In this document: piece after piece, positions 45,565-57,458 of the stretch
How the letters are laid out: every line of letters starts with the position of its first letter
Numbering within the stretch: the first letter of the stretch is position 1
Origin: Polymyxa betae
Lineage: Eukaryota > Endomyxa > Phytomyxea > Plasmodiophorida > Plasmodiophoridae
NCBI GenBank assembly: GCA_003693705.1
Contig: RBZT01000267.1
Coordinates: 1 to 64,000, forward strand
DNA length: 64,000 bases
Reading direction: 5' to 3'
The notes under the pieces: model-generated
Databases searched by the model: none
The model's input: only the letters and a program-made list of their open reading frames with translations
What the model was told of the DNA's origin: nothing
Position numbers and translations under genes: made by a program

Positions 45565-47140
45565 CTATTTTCTTCTGCGTCTAGGCTCGTTTGGTTTCTG
45601 TGGCTCGCTGGAATTATCTAAAACGATGACAGATCCACCATGAATTTCATCCTTCATAGGACTCGCTTGAACAGAACGCTGGGAGGATATGTAAAACTTT
45701 AGGTCTTTCAGATTTTCTTCTAACGATTGAATTTCAGCTTCCTGCTCTTGCATCTTAGTGGAAGGATTTGGTCGTCCACTTTCAATCTGCCGCCTGATCG
45801 AAAGTTGATTGCCAAGAATGTTCTTATTTAGCTGCTGGAGCTTTTTCAATTCTGTGGCTTTCTGCTCTTCAGCGACTTTTAACCCGTTTAACTGAGCTTC
45901 ACCGGACTGATTGCTTGCTTCAATCAATGCAATTCTTTTCCTTGTCGCGTCTTGCTGGGCAAGAATAGCATCGATTTCAGCTTCAATTTGAACCAAATTT
46001 CTCTCGAACTGTTCAGATTGCCGCCTTTGGCGTTTCTTAAAAAGGGCACATTGTTCCTGAAGCTGAGAAGATAATAAACCATTATACTCGTCCAGGATTT
46101 CTTCCAGTTTGAAAGTTGATCGATCCGCTTCGTCTTCACTGATATTATTTACTCCAACTTCGACCAATTTTCCATCCCCAACTATAAGCCGATGGACGAA
46201 ATTATCTGCTGCATAATCCCAGACCGATCTGGTTGTAATATCTAACGCGAACGTATGGCAGGTTTCATGAAAGCTGATGAATGTTAGAAAACGGTCATTG
46301 AGAAAGACGAACCCACTCACTGCTCCAGAGCGTGGCTGTTAACATTTCGCCCACATCCAACGTGTCCGCATACAAGACATATCCAGAGATCGTTGCAATT
46401 CATGGTCTGGTTTGTCACGAGGCATCTCTCACAATGCGGCTGGTTCTGTAATCATTTTAACAGATCGGAATCCAAGAATCTGTGTATGAAACCTTTGGCT
46501 GCATGTGATGCCTGCAAACAGGACAGGCATTGCTGTTCCCTTTCCAGTTACGTAGGCAATTAAAATGGAATTGATGACGGCAGAGAATGCTAACAGACCC
46601 TGAGCTAGCGATGACCTCCAAACAGACAGTACAGCATTCTGAAGAGGCATCAAGCAAGCTCCGATCTGGTAATCGTGGCATATCGCAGTCGACAACTCGT
46701 AGCATTTGACAGCGATCTTCTTCCACACCATTGAAAGGGCGATCATGCAGACGATTGCAAAACTCTTCGCAATCAGATTCTGACGCTAACATGATCAAAA
46801 TGCCATAGTAATAATCTCTATCATAAGGCGGATCCGGCTCGATTATTTGCAAATGGACCGCGTTGCGAGTGAATGGCTCAATGAAGGCGCAGAACTCGGA
46901 GATACAGACATGCTTCGGAATGCCTAATGCCAGCGCCATCCTGGTCGGACAGTCTGAGGTGGCGACTTCGACCTGGCCGTGGATGACCTCGACTTCGGCA
47001 TTGCCGAATCTAAACTTGATGACGCCTGGCTCCTGTTCGTCTGCCTTACTCATGGAATGAATGGAATTTGTTGCGTAATGAACAGCCATGGTAGCAATGA
47101 CCAAATCCCAAGACCCCATCACCCCAGCATTATCTGTCAT
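45565..47140 (-). CDS. BRAP: BRAP/IMP-type ubiquitin ligase (RING plus ZnF-UBP)
   Basis: BRAP (IMP) is a Ras-responsive E3 ligase that restrains MAP-kinase scaffolding. The first exons give a BRAP2 RNA-binding-like N-domain ([43 protein letters not shown]) and a RING ([30 protein letters not shown]). A short exon with the ZnF-UBP cysteines follows (CERCLVTN-type; WICLVCG-type, 46320-46440), then [20 protein letters not shown] with FVHRLIV. The C-terminal 170 residues are a coiled coil ([20 protein letters not shown]) and a basic end, PNEPRRRRK. The domain order equals animal BRAP. The start at 47140 could instead be an internal Met at about 47090. Confidence 0.93.
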
Positions 47141-47467
47141 ATCCTTGACATGATATCAGATTCCAATAAATGATGGAATCATGGAAAGCCCAAGGATGAA
47201 TGGGCTTGAGATTTGATACGGAGATTTCAGTCGTCCTGTTTTCACGGTGGCCATCTTAGCAGTTACTGGGTGCATCAATCTGATCACGAATCAATAACTT
47301 TGGCCGCTTCAAAATCATAGTGAATATTGGTGCTGTCCTGGCGATCAACTAGTAGCAAAATGGCGAAAAGTTTGTCAATTTCGACGGTTTCAGATGCCGA
47401 ATTCAACATCTTCGGAATTCCTGAAGGGTTTGGGCGGTTTCAACTATAAACAGAGTACGAGATTAAT

Positions 47468-48654
47468 TTAAACCGCTTTATTACTGACTTCATCACTTTC
47501 ACAATATTGCTCATCCACAGTGTCAAGATCAGAATCAACTGAAGGTTCTTCATCGCCCTCAAAAAACTCGTCGTTTGAAGAATCGCCTTCTTCTTCTGGA
47601 TCCGAAACTAACCAGATTGAAGGTCCATCCTGGCCAGTAAATAGTTGTCCTTTCTGAATTGAGGGAGCGTTGAGCTTCGAGCCAATGATTGGTGGATTCA
47701 AAATCGGTTGAGTTTCTGCAGCTATTGGAGTGAGTCCGAAAGCTGACGGATTATTCGATGCTCCTGCAGCAGGATTGCTTTGTGGATTATTCGAAGATGC
47801 TCCTGCAGCAGGATTGCTTTGTGGATTATTCGAAGATGCTCCTGCAGCAGGATTGCTTTGTGGATTATTCAAAGATGCTCCTGCAGCAGAATTGCTTGAT
47901 ATTGCAGATGATGTTCCAATTGTTGTATTGTTGGGCAGTCCAGCAGCTGTATTGTTGGGCAATCCAGCAGTTGTATTGTTGGGCAGTCCAGTAGTTGTAT
48001 TGTTGGGCGATCCAGCAGTTGTATTGTTGGGCAATCCAGTAGTTGTATTGTTGGGCAGTGCGGCAGCTGTGTTGTTGGGCAATCCAGCAGTTGTATTGCC
48101 CGCTGCCATATTGTTAGAGAGCCCAGTAGCTGGAGCACTGTTCGATGCTCCTTGGCAGTTGCTGCTAGCAACCACTTGCCATTCGCATGGAGTATTGCCT
48201 GCCACTGCCCAATCAGGATCTATTGCTTGGATCGCATTCTGGCTGAGGTCCAAGCCCATAGCACCTCCTCGATCCACAACCAGTACATGGGTGGACTTCG
48301 ATGTTTTTGAAGATGTCACTTTGATGCAAATGCCACAGCCAGAGTTGTTGTCATTTGGAAGATCTCGCCAGGCTGTTATAAACCCTCCATTTACTGACGC
48401 AGGAACCGACGAATAATATTCTCCACATGCACCATTAATTTTATCTGCCAAGTGTTCATACTTTGAGTCGCGACAAAGTAAGCTATTAAACATTCTAAAA
48501 AAACTTTGAAGTGTCCAAATGTTCATGCAATCCTAATCTGACCTTGTTTCAGATACTCATGCATAGTGCATCCTCCTTCACCGGACTGAGCGTATGCCTG
48601 CCAACCTGACCATGCAGAGAAAATGACAATTAACAAACAATTTCCAGGTCCCAT
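47468..48654 (-). CDS. Secreted RlpA/DPBB (expansin-like) protein with repeat tail
   Basis: The start MGPGNCLLIVIFSAWSGWQA is a signal peptide, followed by YAQSGEGGCTMHEYL. After an intron whose exact join I could not resolve comes a double-psi beta-barrel domain (NGACGEYYSSV; ASVNGGFITAWRDLP; CGICIKVTSS; HVLVVDRGGAMGLDLSQNAI; CEWQVVASSNC). It has the conserved Gly-Cys pairs and the Asp-x-Gly of RlpA/expansin-like folds. The tail has two repeat blocks (NNT/LPN and NPAAGASSNNPQS) and a strongly acidic end. No carbohydrate-binding module or cell-wall anchor was recognised. Such proteins loosen or bind wall polysaccharide in fungi and plants. The role here is inferred. Confidence 0.75.
47759..47896. 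repeat. 39-bp coding repeat, about 3.5 copies
   Basis: Units contain GATGCTCCTGCAGCAGGATT and GCTTTGTGGATTATTCGAA. On the coding (minus) strand they encode SSNNPQSNPAAGA. The copies are almost identical, so the array is young. Next to it (47925-48105) lies an array of about eight 24-bp units encoding LPNNTTAG-like peptides. Confidence 0.9.
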
Positions 48655-48827
48655 GTTGTAGCTAGTGTCTCGTAGATTTTCTTGACAATTACAAGGCTTA
48701 GCATGGTCGACCTTGACGCACACGTTGACTCATGTAGAAGTATGTCAGGCTAGGGACGCTGCAACGATTATTCCTTTAATTACTGTGCTCTTAAGTTAAA
48801 ACTGCTGTCATTGTCTCGTAACTTCTG

Positions 48828-51800
48828 ATGGCGGTACAAGTCAATCCAAACCCGTCAATGGGCGTAGGGATATGGCTAATTTGGGCCGGCTATCTCTTGG
48901 GTAACACCCCTGCCCATCACGTCGATTGCCTTTAACTCTCCCTACCGTAGTTATCCTAGTCCTGCTCGTCAGATCGTTCCTAAGCCGATGGACGTCATCG
49001 CTGCCCTTCCTGTCGTCGCCTTCGAACAGACCTGAGCGATCGTTGTCATCACAGACTTTGCTAGACTATTTCTCGAATGAGAAGAAGTTTAATGGCCCTG
49101 TAACATTGTCATGCGTGCTGATAAGCACAGTGGTGTTGGCCTCTGTAGTCACAAACACTCCTGATGACATCTACACTAAAGGGTCCCTTCATTCTTATAA
49201 TAACATTCCTGTATGATGCTGATCGTTTCTAAGGTTCGCCGCTTTTGCTTGGCTGCCGGCACTGCTGTTTGCTGTTCTGGGATATCTGGTGGTAGCCGCG
49301 CGTCTGTCGAAGCTGTCAGCTATCCGAAACTACACGTCTCCCATTGATTTTCTCAATGACCGATATCGTTCCAAGTAATTTGAATCGGAATCACACTGGT
49401 CATCATCGTAATAAGTGTCTGACAGAACTATGCGAGCAATTACAGGATCCGTGATGGTTATGACAGCGGTTGTATTCATGGCGATCATGATGAAAGCTGC
49501 TGGCTCCCTGATTGAAGTAATGTCGGTTGGTTCGATATCAGCTTTATCGGGTATTATATCGGAAACTGTAAGGAAATGTTTTAACACTGAGCTCTAGGAG
49601 CGGTTGGCGTAGGCGCTGCCATATTATGCTTTGAATTCCTTGGCGGATTATCATCTGTAGGAATCATAGATATAATCCATTGCTCATTGATGGCTTTCTC
49701 ATTCTTCTTCATGTACATCCTTCAATCCTCATTGTTCGGTATGAACAGAATTAATGTCACCTTTGAACGTAAAATGAAGATGTAACAGGAGGATTCGCTT
49801 ATGTTCTGCAATCTATCACTGCAAACACTCCAACTGTTGCAGATGCACCATCTGTCGGGAAACATCTTGAATGGATATTGTGGACCATGCCTTTCGTTGC
49901 CTTCCCGCTGGTGGGTTTTGTTTTTCTTCTGATTCATGACTGCAACTTATTGGGCTGGTTAGTATCCTCATCTGCTGACTCGTTTACAAGGATACCATTC
50001 TGCAAAAGGATTGCGAATTGCCCTAGTCGCTCTAAGCCTCGCGCCGTTCCTGATCATCCCTGGAATGCTGGCATTCGGTATCAGTGGTCGTAGTGTGTTT
50101 CCACAATTGGCGGCATTGAACTCCACATCGAAGCCCACATCCGCTGATATATTTGCTTTGACCATCCGGCTGGTTATGGAACAAGGTTCGATCGCCCTTT
50201 TCTTGTTGGTTGCAGTCTCAATAAGAATTGTTGTTAGGCTCTGGGTATTATTTCTTGGGATCGCTACTATTTGTTGGGTCTATGTCTGTGATTATGTCGA
50301 CTACCAGCAGTAACGTCTCTGGTGTCAGTGCTGTGATAGCTCTGGATTTGTACAGACCTCTGGTCGGTTCTGGGTCGTCAGTCCATGTTGGTCGTATCAT
50401 TTCGGCAGTATCAGCTCTGTTCCTGCTGTCTTTCGCTGTGGTCTTGAGTGGCATTCGCTTGATAAGTACTGCATCGTGGATTGGAATGTTGAACGGTGTT
50501 ATTCTGCAACTGATGCCTGCATTCCTGTTAGGATTATATTCGCATTTTGGCCAGCCACTCATTCTGAATATTGGTTGGCATGCGGCAATTCGCTTTTAAC
50601 CAAAACTAAAGTATGACAGGAATGATCTGTGGTATCGTCACCTCTGTCGCCTGTCATCTGGGCTTCGCTTTTTCTCACTCAAATGTCCCTGCCGACCTTG
50701 GAGCCTTTTTGGGCTTGCTCTTTAACACCGTTGTTGTGTACTGTCTGAGTTCCATGTAAGTCCAGCTTCTTGTTAGAATCCGCATTTGTCCCTTATATTC
50801 TGAAGCATGTCCTCGGATGCTGAGATTGCCGATGATTCTAAATCAACCGGCTCAATCACAAATGTCTTTTCTCTGCGTTTGAGCCGGGAAGCGTCGGTCG
50901 AGGCCCCAATGAACCACAGTACGTTGCATTGATGCCGACGTTTACAATTCTAAGCCAACGATGTTGCAGAGCCGAGTTTCGGAAAGTTCCGAACCCCCAT
51001 GCCCTCAGGTTTGGTCGGTTGGAGAATGAATCCAAATTTGGACCTGAATCTCGACCTTCCTGAGCTTTCTGCCACTGAAGTATCCAAATTCTCATCAGGT
51101 AATGTCAAGTAGTGATTTAGATGGCGTCCGGAATTGATGTTTGTAACAGGAAGTTTTGCGATAGACCATGCTCGTGTCGGAACGACAACTTTGGGCTCGA
51201 TTGGCCGGATTGGCGATGGCCACACAGAGCCAATACATAATCCCGTCCTCTTAGGAGCCAGTGCCATCTTCCTATTGTTGTCGTCGCCTTTCTATTTCTC
51301 AGCGAACAACGCAGGCATATCAACAAACGGAATTCCTTTCTGGCTGTATTTGAGTTTTCTGGCGGCACTAATGTCGTCTGCTACACTCCTTTACATCATG
51401 TTCAGCTCCTGGGATTTGAAAGATTTGCAAGCTAAAGGTTCCTCTCATGAACTTTCTGTCAATTCGCTTTCAGTATCCACACAAATGGACAACAGTGTAC
51501 AAGCGGCTGAAAGTAATCGCGAACCAAGCAGTACAGTGGAATCGCTTCCAGCTCCACAGCTTGCAATAACGCGTTTTTCATCGAAAGGCCCAAAGCCATT
51601 TGGCCAGCAATCACGCTTGTTCTACCATGATCCCAAAGCGCAACAGCCTCAGCCGCAGTCGGCTGAATTCCGTTCTGTAAAAAATGAGAAAACAGCAAGG
51701 CATAAGGACATGCCTCTCGGCAGGCGCCAATCTAATAGAAGGCCTGAGAGAAATGATAAGTCGCTGCCAAGCATGGATATGGGATCCCTGGAAAGCTTCA

Positions 51801-51838
51801 GCCTGGAGGAGGAGATCCGCCATCACGGTTACCGCTAA
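48828..51838 (+). CDS. Sodium/solute symporter family (SSF) transporter
   Basis: Many short exons join into a polytopic membrane protein of about 830 codons. Hydrophobic segments include VGIWLIWAGYLL, FAWLPALLFAVLGYLVVAA, GSVMVMTAVVFMAIMMKAAG, GLRIALVALSLAPFLIIPG, GSIALFLLVAVSI, AVSALFLLSFAVVLSGIRLI and GLLFNTVVVYCLSSM. The cytoplasmic motif MSTTSSNVSGVSAVIALDLY parallels the SSF/DUR3-type MSTASSxxxAxSxxxTYDIY block. The C-terminal about 150 residues are hydrophilic, Ser/Gln/Arg-rich and acidic/basic mixed. Urea/polyamine (DUR3) or another small solute is likely as the substrate, but residues deciding this cannot be read with confidence. Exon joins are only partly resolved. Confidence 0.85.
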
Positions 51839-51877
51839 TGTCTGCATATTTATGCCATCTCCAGTTTAAAAATTAAA

Positions 51878-52756
51878 TTATGATGTATGAATTGCTTTAT
51901 TCCCGGCGTACAGTCTGTCCAATTTTTCAAGTTCGTTGTCAAGTTGAGATTGTAGCTGCGCTAGTTTCGGCTGAACAAGCGACTCAAATCGGGCTTTCGC
52001 AACAGGATCCGATAAAACTATGAATGAATTTAGAACATTAGTTCAAGCATCTCAAAAAATAATACTCATTTGGATTTGCTCGTCTGTAATTGATTCTGAT
52101 TCTGATTCTGTTTTTTCAAGACTAGATGACGTAGACGGAGCAGGCTCCGGTTGGACAGTAATAGCTTGTGCTAAAGGAAGGACAGCAGACAGACTTGGAG
52201 CAATGCCTCGGCTGAGACGCAGTTGAAGATGTCGAGTCTTGCCTAACAAGTATTGATATAAATGACAATATCGTAGAACGCGGTCCAGGAAGAACCGGGT
52301 CAGCAATTTCAATTCGATTAGGGAGAAGACAGCGATACTGAATGGCGTTCGACGGATGCTATGTCGCAGCAACATCGCTTTCAAACGCGAGAACACGAAT
52401 TCGGGCTGGGGTAATTCCGGCCCGGATAGAATCAGCAGTACTTCAATTAGGATGGCGATTGAAGTGGCAATGCGCTCAGGAGAGAACCGGTTCCGGTGAT
52501 GAAATGCAACGAGCTGAGCGAAGATGTTCTGTAATGCCTTGTAATGGCTTTCAACCATATCAGGCCAGATTTGATTTACCAAGGAGCGAATCGCGTCACT
52601 AATATACTGAGTGATCAAGGCAAGAATAACAGAGAACTCTTACGGTTTTTCGTTAGTTGTAGATTTTCTTTGGCTGAGCGCATTGGAAGCCGGATCGATA
52701 TATTTTCGAGTCAGAAACAAAGGTTCCCTCGGCCGTGACACTGAATCCGAACACAT
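51878..52756 (-). CDS. Hypothetical helical protein, three exons
   Basis: Exon 1 starts MCSDSVSRPREPLFLTRKYI. An intron of about 50 nt joins it in frame to DAIRSLVNQIWPDMVESHYK and helical, partly hydrophobic segments (SIAILIEVLLILSGPEL; SIAVFSLIELKLLTRFFLDR). A second intron of about 48 nt leads to the charged C-terminal helix ARFESLVQPKLAQLQSQLDN and the end NKAIHTS. About 250 residues. It has two moderately hydrophobic helices, so it might be membrane-associated. No family recognised. It is convergent with the SSF transporter, 40 bp apart. Confidence 0.65.
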
Positions 52757-53504
52757 GGAACGTGTCTATCAGCAGAGATGGTACCCGACGATCGCCATCG
52801 TCAACCGTCATTCTACCGGCAATCACAATGACAATTACGCAGGCTTACTCTGCAAATTTTCGCTCTCTCACGTTTGCAATCCGTTTGTGTAAGAATGGCT
52901 AGTACTTTCACAGTCGGTACTCCAAGAGATGAATAATTTCATTTCATTCTAAAACCGTTAAAATGCTTGAGAGCCTTCAAAGGTCATCTCAACGACTAAC
53001 GAGATTATCACATGCGCACAGTAATGGTAGGTATAACAACGCTCAGAAAAGGGCGAATGTGCCATATTGTGTTGACTGACGCCAGGCTTGATTACTGCAG
53101 CTATCCCAGGCTTAAGATGAATAAAATCAGATTCGTATAGCCATTATCACTTAAAACTGAAGGACACCAAATAACAGAAAGATAGGTACCGGTACCTGAG
53201 TTTTCATGACGAATCCTTCGGACTTACTACGGTAGTATTTTCTGCGGATCTATTTTAGAAAGTTTTTTTATTGCGAATTTTTCAATACTTTGCCCATGAG
53301 TACGCAACTTGTTGTAGGTAGCGCCGTAGCGAGGTGGTGTCTTAACGATTTTTTTTACTGTTGTGTGACGGATATTACCCGCCCACTTTACTTGTTTTGG
53401 TTTCGTGTTTTCCATTTTGTACTCTTCACATCTCAATTTGCGACTAGCAGGTCGCCTGTATCTTGTAGTGTTTTATAGAGGCACAAGTCGCGCAGCCACC
53501 AACC
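52757..53504. other. Intergenic region with palindrome and a small ORF
   Basis: About 750 bp. It contains the short palindrome GGTACCGGTACC near 53190 and a minus-strand small ORF listed separately. Otherwise no feature I can support. It should contain divergent promoters of the 52.7-kb and IQ-protein genes. Confidence 0.4.
53227..53415 (-). CDS. Small basic hypothetical ORF (62 codons)
   Basis: The frame opens at ATG 53415 (an in-frame ATG also lies at 53436) and reads MENTKPKQVKWAGNIRHTTV. It is then strongly Lys-rich (KKIVKTPPRYGATYNKL; IEKFAIKKLSKIDPQ) and ends KILP. Net positive charge and few low-complexity runs make it look more like a small nuclear or ribosome-associated protein than a chance frame. 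No family recognised. It is divergent from the IQ-protein gene at 53505. Confidence 0.33.
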   Translation of the reverse strand: MENTKPKQVKWAGNIRHTTVKKIVKTPPRYGATYNKLRTHGQSIEKFAIKKLSKIDPQKILP

Positions 53505-55597
53505 ATGGCTGCTTTAATCAGCTTGCGCCTGGAGAGGCAGGCTGTAATTGACATCGCTTCTGGCGAACCAGATCTCCCATATAGTGACAGTCGAAGGGGG
53601 CTCTACCAACTGGTGTCCAATGACGATATCGTCATTGTTGATAATCACCTCGCCCCGTTATTGGAGTATCCTGTCAGGGTCTTTATTGATGAAAACATAA
53701 CAGCAGAAGAAGTACTTTCTATATTCTCTTTGTCAATGTAATGACTGATTCTTTTTTGAAGGCTGTTGTTCATGAAGAAGTTGAACGAATTTTGATCAAC
53801 CGAAAGGTTGCCGCAGTTTGCCTCCAGCGTTGGTGGAGAGAGGAATCCTCCTGTAAGCGTTTCAGAAATCGCCTTCGACGAAAGCTGCTATGTCGTTCGC
53901 TTTGGTTATGGCGGAGGCGATCATTAATTGAACAACACGGTGTTATTGCCAGGGTTATCGCTCAAAAGGCAATTGAAACCGCTCAATTCAGAAACGTTTC
54001 GGCAAGCCGGATTGTTTCTGCCTGGCGAGGGATTCGCCTAAGACGTTATTGCCGTTCAATAGCGGCAGAAGGCAAACGCGTATTGCACCTGAAGCGCTCA
54101 GCTAGTCTCATAATATCGCATTTCCATCGTTATGTTGTTCAACGGCAAGCTGTCTTGACAATTCAAACATGCTGGCGGAATCATCTGACGGCATCTTCGG
54201 CGAGATCACAGTTTCTTGTGCTAAAATCCGCCTCTTCAACTGCTCAAGCCTGCTTATCAACGTTTGCTGCTTTCAACGAACACTGTCGAAACATCCGAAG
54301 AGCTCGAATATTGCAAAATCGCTTCCGTCGCAGACGATTAAGGCGAAAATTTCGCGATGTTGTTCTACTCTGCCATCAAACTCATATCAACGCTCTTGAG
54401 CGATCCGCTCTATGTCTGCAGTCTGTGTGGAGAGGTCGCTGTTGCCGCCATTCACTAGCTATGCTGAGCTCTAAGGCGGTGATTATCCAGAGATCGTGGC
54501 GTTGCTATCGAGCACGTCAGGAGTATCAGCGTCTTAGAGAGCAGGAGTCAATAGCTCGTATCAGTGCTTGTTGTTGGTCGATTTTGGCTGGATCGAGGTT
54601 TCATAGGTTAAGATCTGCAGCGGAATTGTTGCAGACCAGTTTCTTATCAGTTATTGCATTTGATCGGCATGTGGAGGACGTCCAATCTATTCGCATATTA
54701 CAGCATATATTTCGTCGCAACCGAGTGCGACGAAGTTTTCGGAATATCGTGCTATTGAACCATCGGGAGTATAGGTGTGCTCGCGATCGCGCTGCCGTAT
54801 GTGTACAGGCGATTTGGAGGGGACGTAATTGCCGTCGTTCACTGGGTGGTTCCTTCAAGAACTTACGAACGAACATCGTCACTTGTCAGGCGGAATTGTG
54901 GTCCTTCTTAGCCTGCAAAGAATTCCAGAGGTTCAAGAAGCAGTCTGAATTGGACAGCCGACGTCAAATGCTGATCACGCAACTAGAATTGCTTCCTGAT
55001 TCAAGAGATCAGCGATTGCAATCATTAAGAGAAAGGTTCTCTCAGCGGCTGGCAACTATTGAATGCGTATCTCCGGAAGAACCGCAAGAGCCGACAACTG
55101 CTTTGCCAGTTAAAGCCTCGGTACTGTCAGCTTTGGATGCCAAGAGAGCGCGGCTTTTCAGAGTTAAAGCACAGCTGGATATGATTAAAGGCCGGAAAGA
55201 ACCTGTTTCTGTGTTAAATGATACAAGCTCGTCATCGATGCACAATGCTGATGATGCTAAAATTGTTAAATCAGTTCGATGGTGTGATGATCATGGATCA
55301 TTATTGGCGGATTCTACCAATCCAAAATGCTCTCCTAAAGCTTCGGCAGCTCCAGCGCGGTCCTGTATCAAAGTGTCCACAAATTCCAACTCACAAAGGA
55401 AACGCGCGCAACGCATCATCAACGTACTTTCTACAACATTTGGGAAAGCGAGGGTGTGTAGGACGATTGGTTCGTCTGAGAACTCCAGTAAAACCGCCAA
55501 TTTGAAATCTGCTACCATGCCTGCAGCCAGAACTGTTGCGAAGTCACCGTTAAGTAGCGGTGCCCGACGCGTAAGGGTTCCTACCAAGTTCTCTTAA
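53505..55597 (+). CDS. IQ-motif (calmodulin-binding) repeat protein
   Basis: The N-terminal exon (MAALISLRLERQAVIDIASG) and the next frame join either by a 24-nt GT-AG segment (53738-53761, giving SLS-MAVVHEEVERIL) or stay as two overlapping frames sharing TAATG. The spliced form gives about 690 residues. Residues about 95-460 carry repeated IQ-like helices (AAVCLQRWWREE, SRIVSAWRGIRLRRYC, VLTIQTCWRNHL, RILQNRFRRRRLRRKF, ALCLQSVWRGRCCR, AVIIQRSWRCYRAR, RILQHIFRRNRVRRSF, AVCVQAIWRGRNCR). Two of the larger blocks are near duplicates, which suggests internal duplication. The last 200 residues are Ser/Lys-rich. It resembles ASPM-like or ciliary/spindle IQ proteins in layout, but no calponin domain is visible. 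Confidence 0.8.
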
Positions 55598-55661
55598 ATG
55601 AAAATGTGTTTATATTTATCGTTTAAATATTATTAATATATTCAATTGTAATTATATACAA

Positions 55662-57375
55662 TCAATCTGTCTTGACTCGGGCAGGGCCCATCATATTTCT
55701 TGGCGACATCCTTGCAGTGATCAATCGCAAACACATACAGCAAGTAACCGTAATCGCAACCAGCGTGAAGATAGTGACTAAACTTATGCGAATCCAGCTC
55801 AATCTCGACAGGCGCTGCATTTCCCGAGTGATCCAAATCCCATGCGAAAACTTTCCAAGAGTATTAATAAGGGCAATGATCTCATTCCGCTGCAACTGCT
55901 TCGCATCATTGAATAAAATCTTAAGAGCAGTTCCGATCCCAAGAATTTGGAGCTTGTGCAGGCTTTAGAAAAGAGTTTACAAAGACGACAGAAATCCAGA
56001 CCTTTCCGTGAACCCGACATTTGTCACAATGAACACAATCCATAATTAAGCTCAAATTTCTAAAATGTGATCTCAGCTGCGATTTGATGTATTCCTATAA
56101 ACGCTTGTTAGAGGAAGGGATGTGTTGAATTCCTGCTCATTACCGAATCAATATCGCGAAACATGTTGTTCTCATTGAAACTATGATCGGGAGAACATTG
56201 AAGGACCATCGGAGCGTTGAGTCTGGATAAGCGCATCAAAGCATGAAAGGCAAGGGCAGACGACACGCATTACAGGTTTTGCATCAAAGTCTTCGTATGG
56301 TTATCTTCAGCGATCTGATTTGGCTCGCTTCCTGTTCGGTAATCGTACAATGAAAAAAAATCGCTCATTTTGTTCACAGCGCGTAATAAAAAGACGAAGA
56401 CGAAATAGATATTTTGGATTCGTTCAGGATGCCTTCCGAGCATACGATTGAACCTACAATCAATTGATGATCGGCAATACGACTCTATATAACGTATTTA
56501 CACGGTGGGATCTGGCCCCCATTCCTGACCATCTCCTAATGGGTGGTTGTATGATACATGAGCGCTGATACAAGCTTGTAACCCGCTCAGCAGCCGGAAG
56601 AATACTCGTTTTTCGTAACACATATCAGAAAATCGATCTACAAAAGTGTAAGCGAGCGAATTCAACAAATCGCAATCATTCGCGAACCTTGAAAACAGTT
56701 CTCTCCATACATAGCAGACCAAATTTTTCTGGCTGGCTCGCCGGAATATCCGGTATAACTTTCTGGATTTCGTTGCAGATTTATGAACGTCACTAAACGG
56801 GGCTTAGTCATGAGATGAGAACTAATAACAATCAGAACTGACTCGTTCCAGTATCTTGAACAATCCAATTCTCGTCTTCTTCTGTCCAGTGCTCGAACTC
56901 AGGAAGCTTCATATCAAGATTGTCACCTGTCTTCCATAGCTCGGGGACCTTGTTTTAGCAATTAGGAAAAGAAAGAATACGACCAAAAATCAATGCAACG
57001 AACTTCATCAGTACATTCGCAGACGCTACACCTTGGGCTACTACAAAGCGATTCGTCTTTCCAGAATTTACAATCGTTATACAGGTTTAGCTGGAAAATC
57101 TTGAAGAATCGAGTTGCCTATGGCGCGATCTTAGATTTTGTCTTTTTGTTAGACTTAGCCATACCCGTATCTTCTCTAGCAAGCTGTGTAAATCGCTTTG
57201 ATTAGCCAAATCTACCGTTTCGGTATCACAGCAGCAGTCATCTATCTGCAGACAGGCCCCATCAATAACCAGCATCGAACCCTTAACAAGCACTACTGAC
57301 TCGAGCCGCCCAGCCAATAGTTATCAGAGCATATAGGACAGCAATCAGACTGGCCAGCCTGCTTACAGAGAGCAT
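55662..57375 (-). CDS. ERO1: ER oxidoreductin ERO1
   Basis: ERO1 is the FAD-dependent sulfhydryl oxidase that reoxidises protein disulfide isomerase in the ER lumen. The start [20 protein letters not shown] is a signal peptide. Exons read [75 protein letters not shown] with [11 protein letters not shown], and [20 protein letters not shown]. The last exons have [15 protein letters not shown] (the active CxxCxxC) and [13 protein letters not shown] with [13 protein letters not shown]. The C-terminus ends with a hydrophobic helix ([20 protein letters not shown]), a possible membrane anchor. About 480 residues. The alignment with ERO1 is continuous. Confidence 0.93.
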
Positions 57376-57458
57376 TTAGAACGATCTAACAACAGTAGTG
57401 ATGAATTCAGTCTAAAACTGATATCGATGAAAACAGGCAGCTGACTGAATTGTTTACG

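Noticed and set aside
47730-48416. Plus-strand frame of 228 codons with repeats
   Set aside because: It is antisense to the secreted DPBB gene. The minus frame contains the conserved DPBB motifs.
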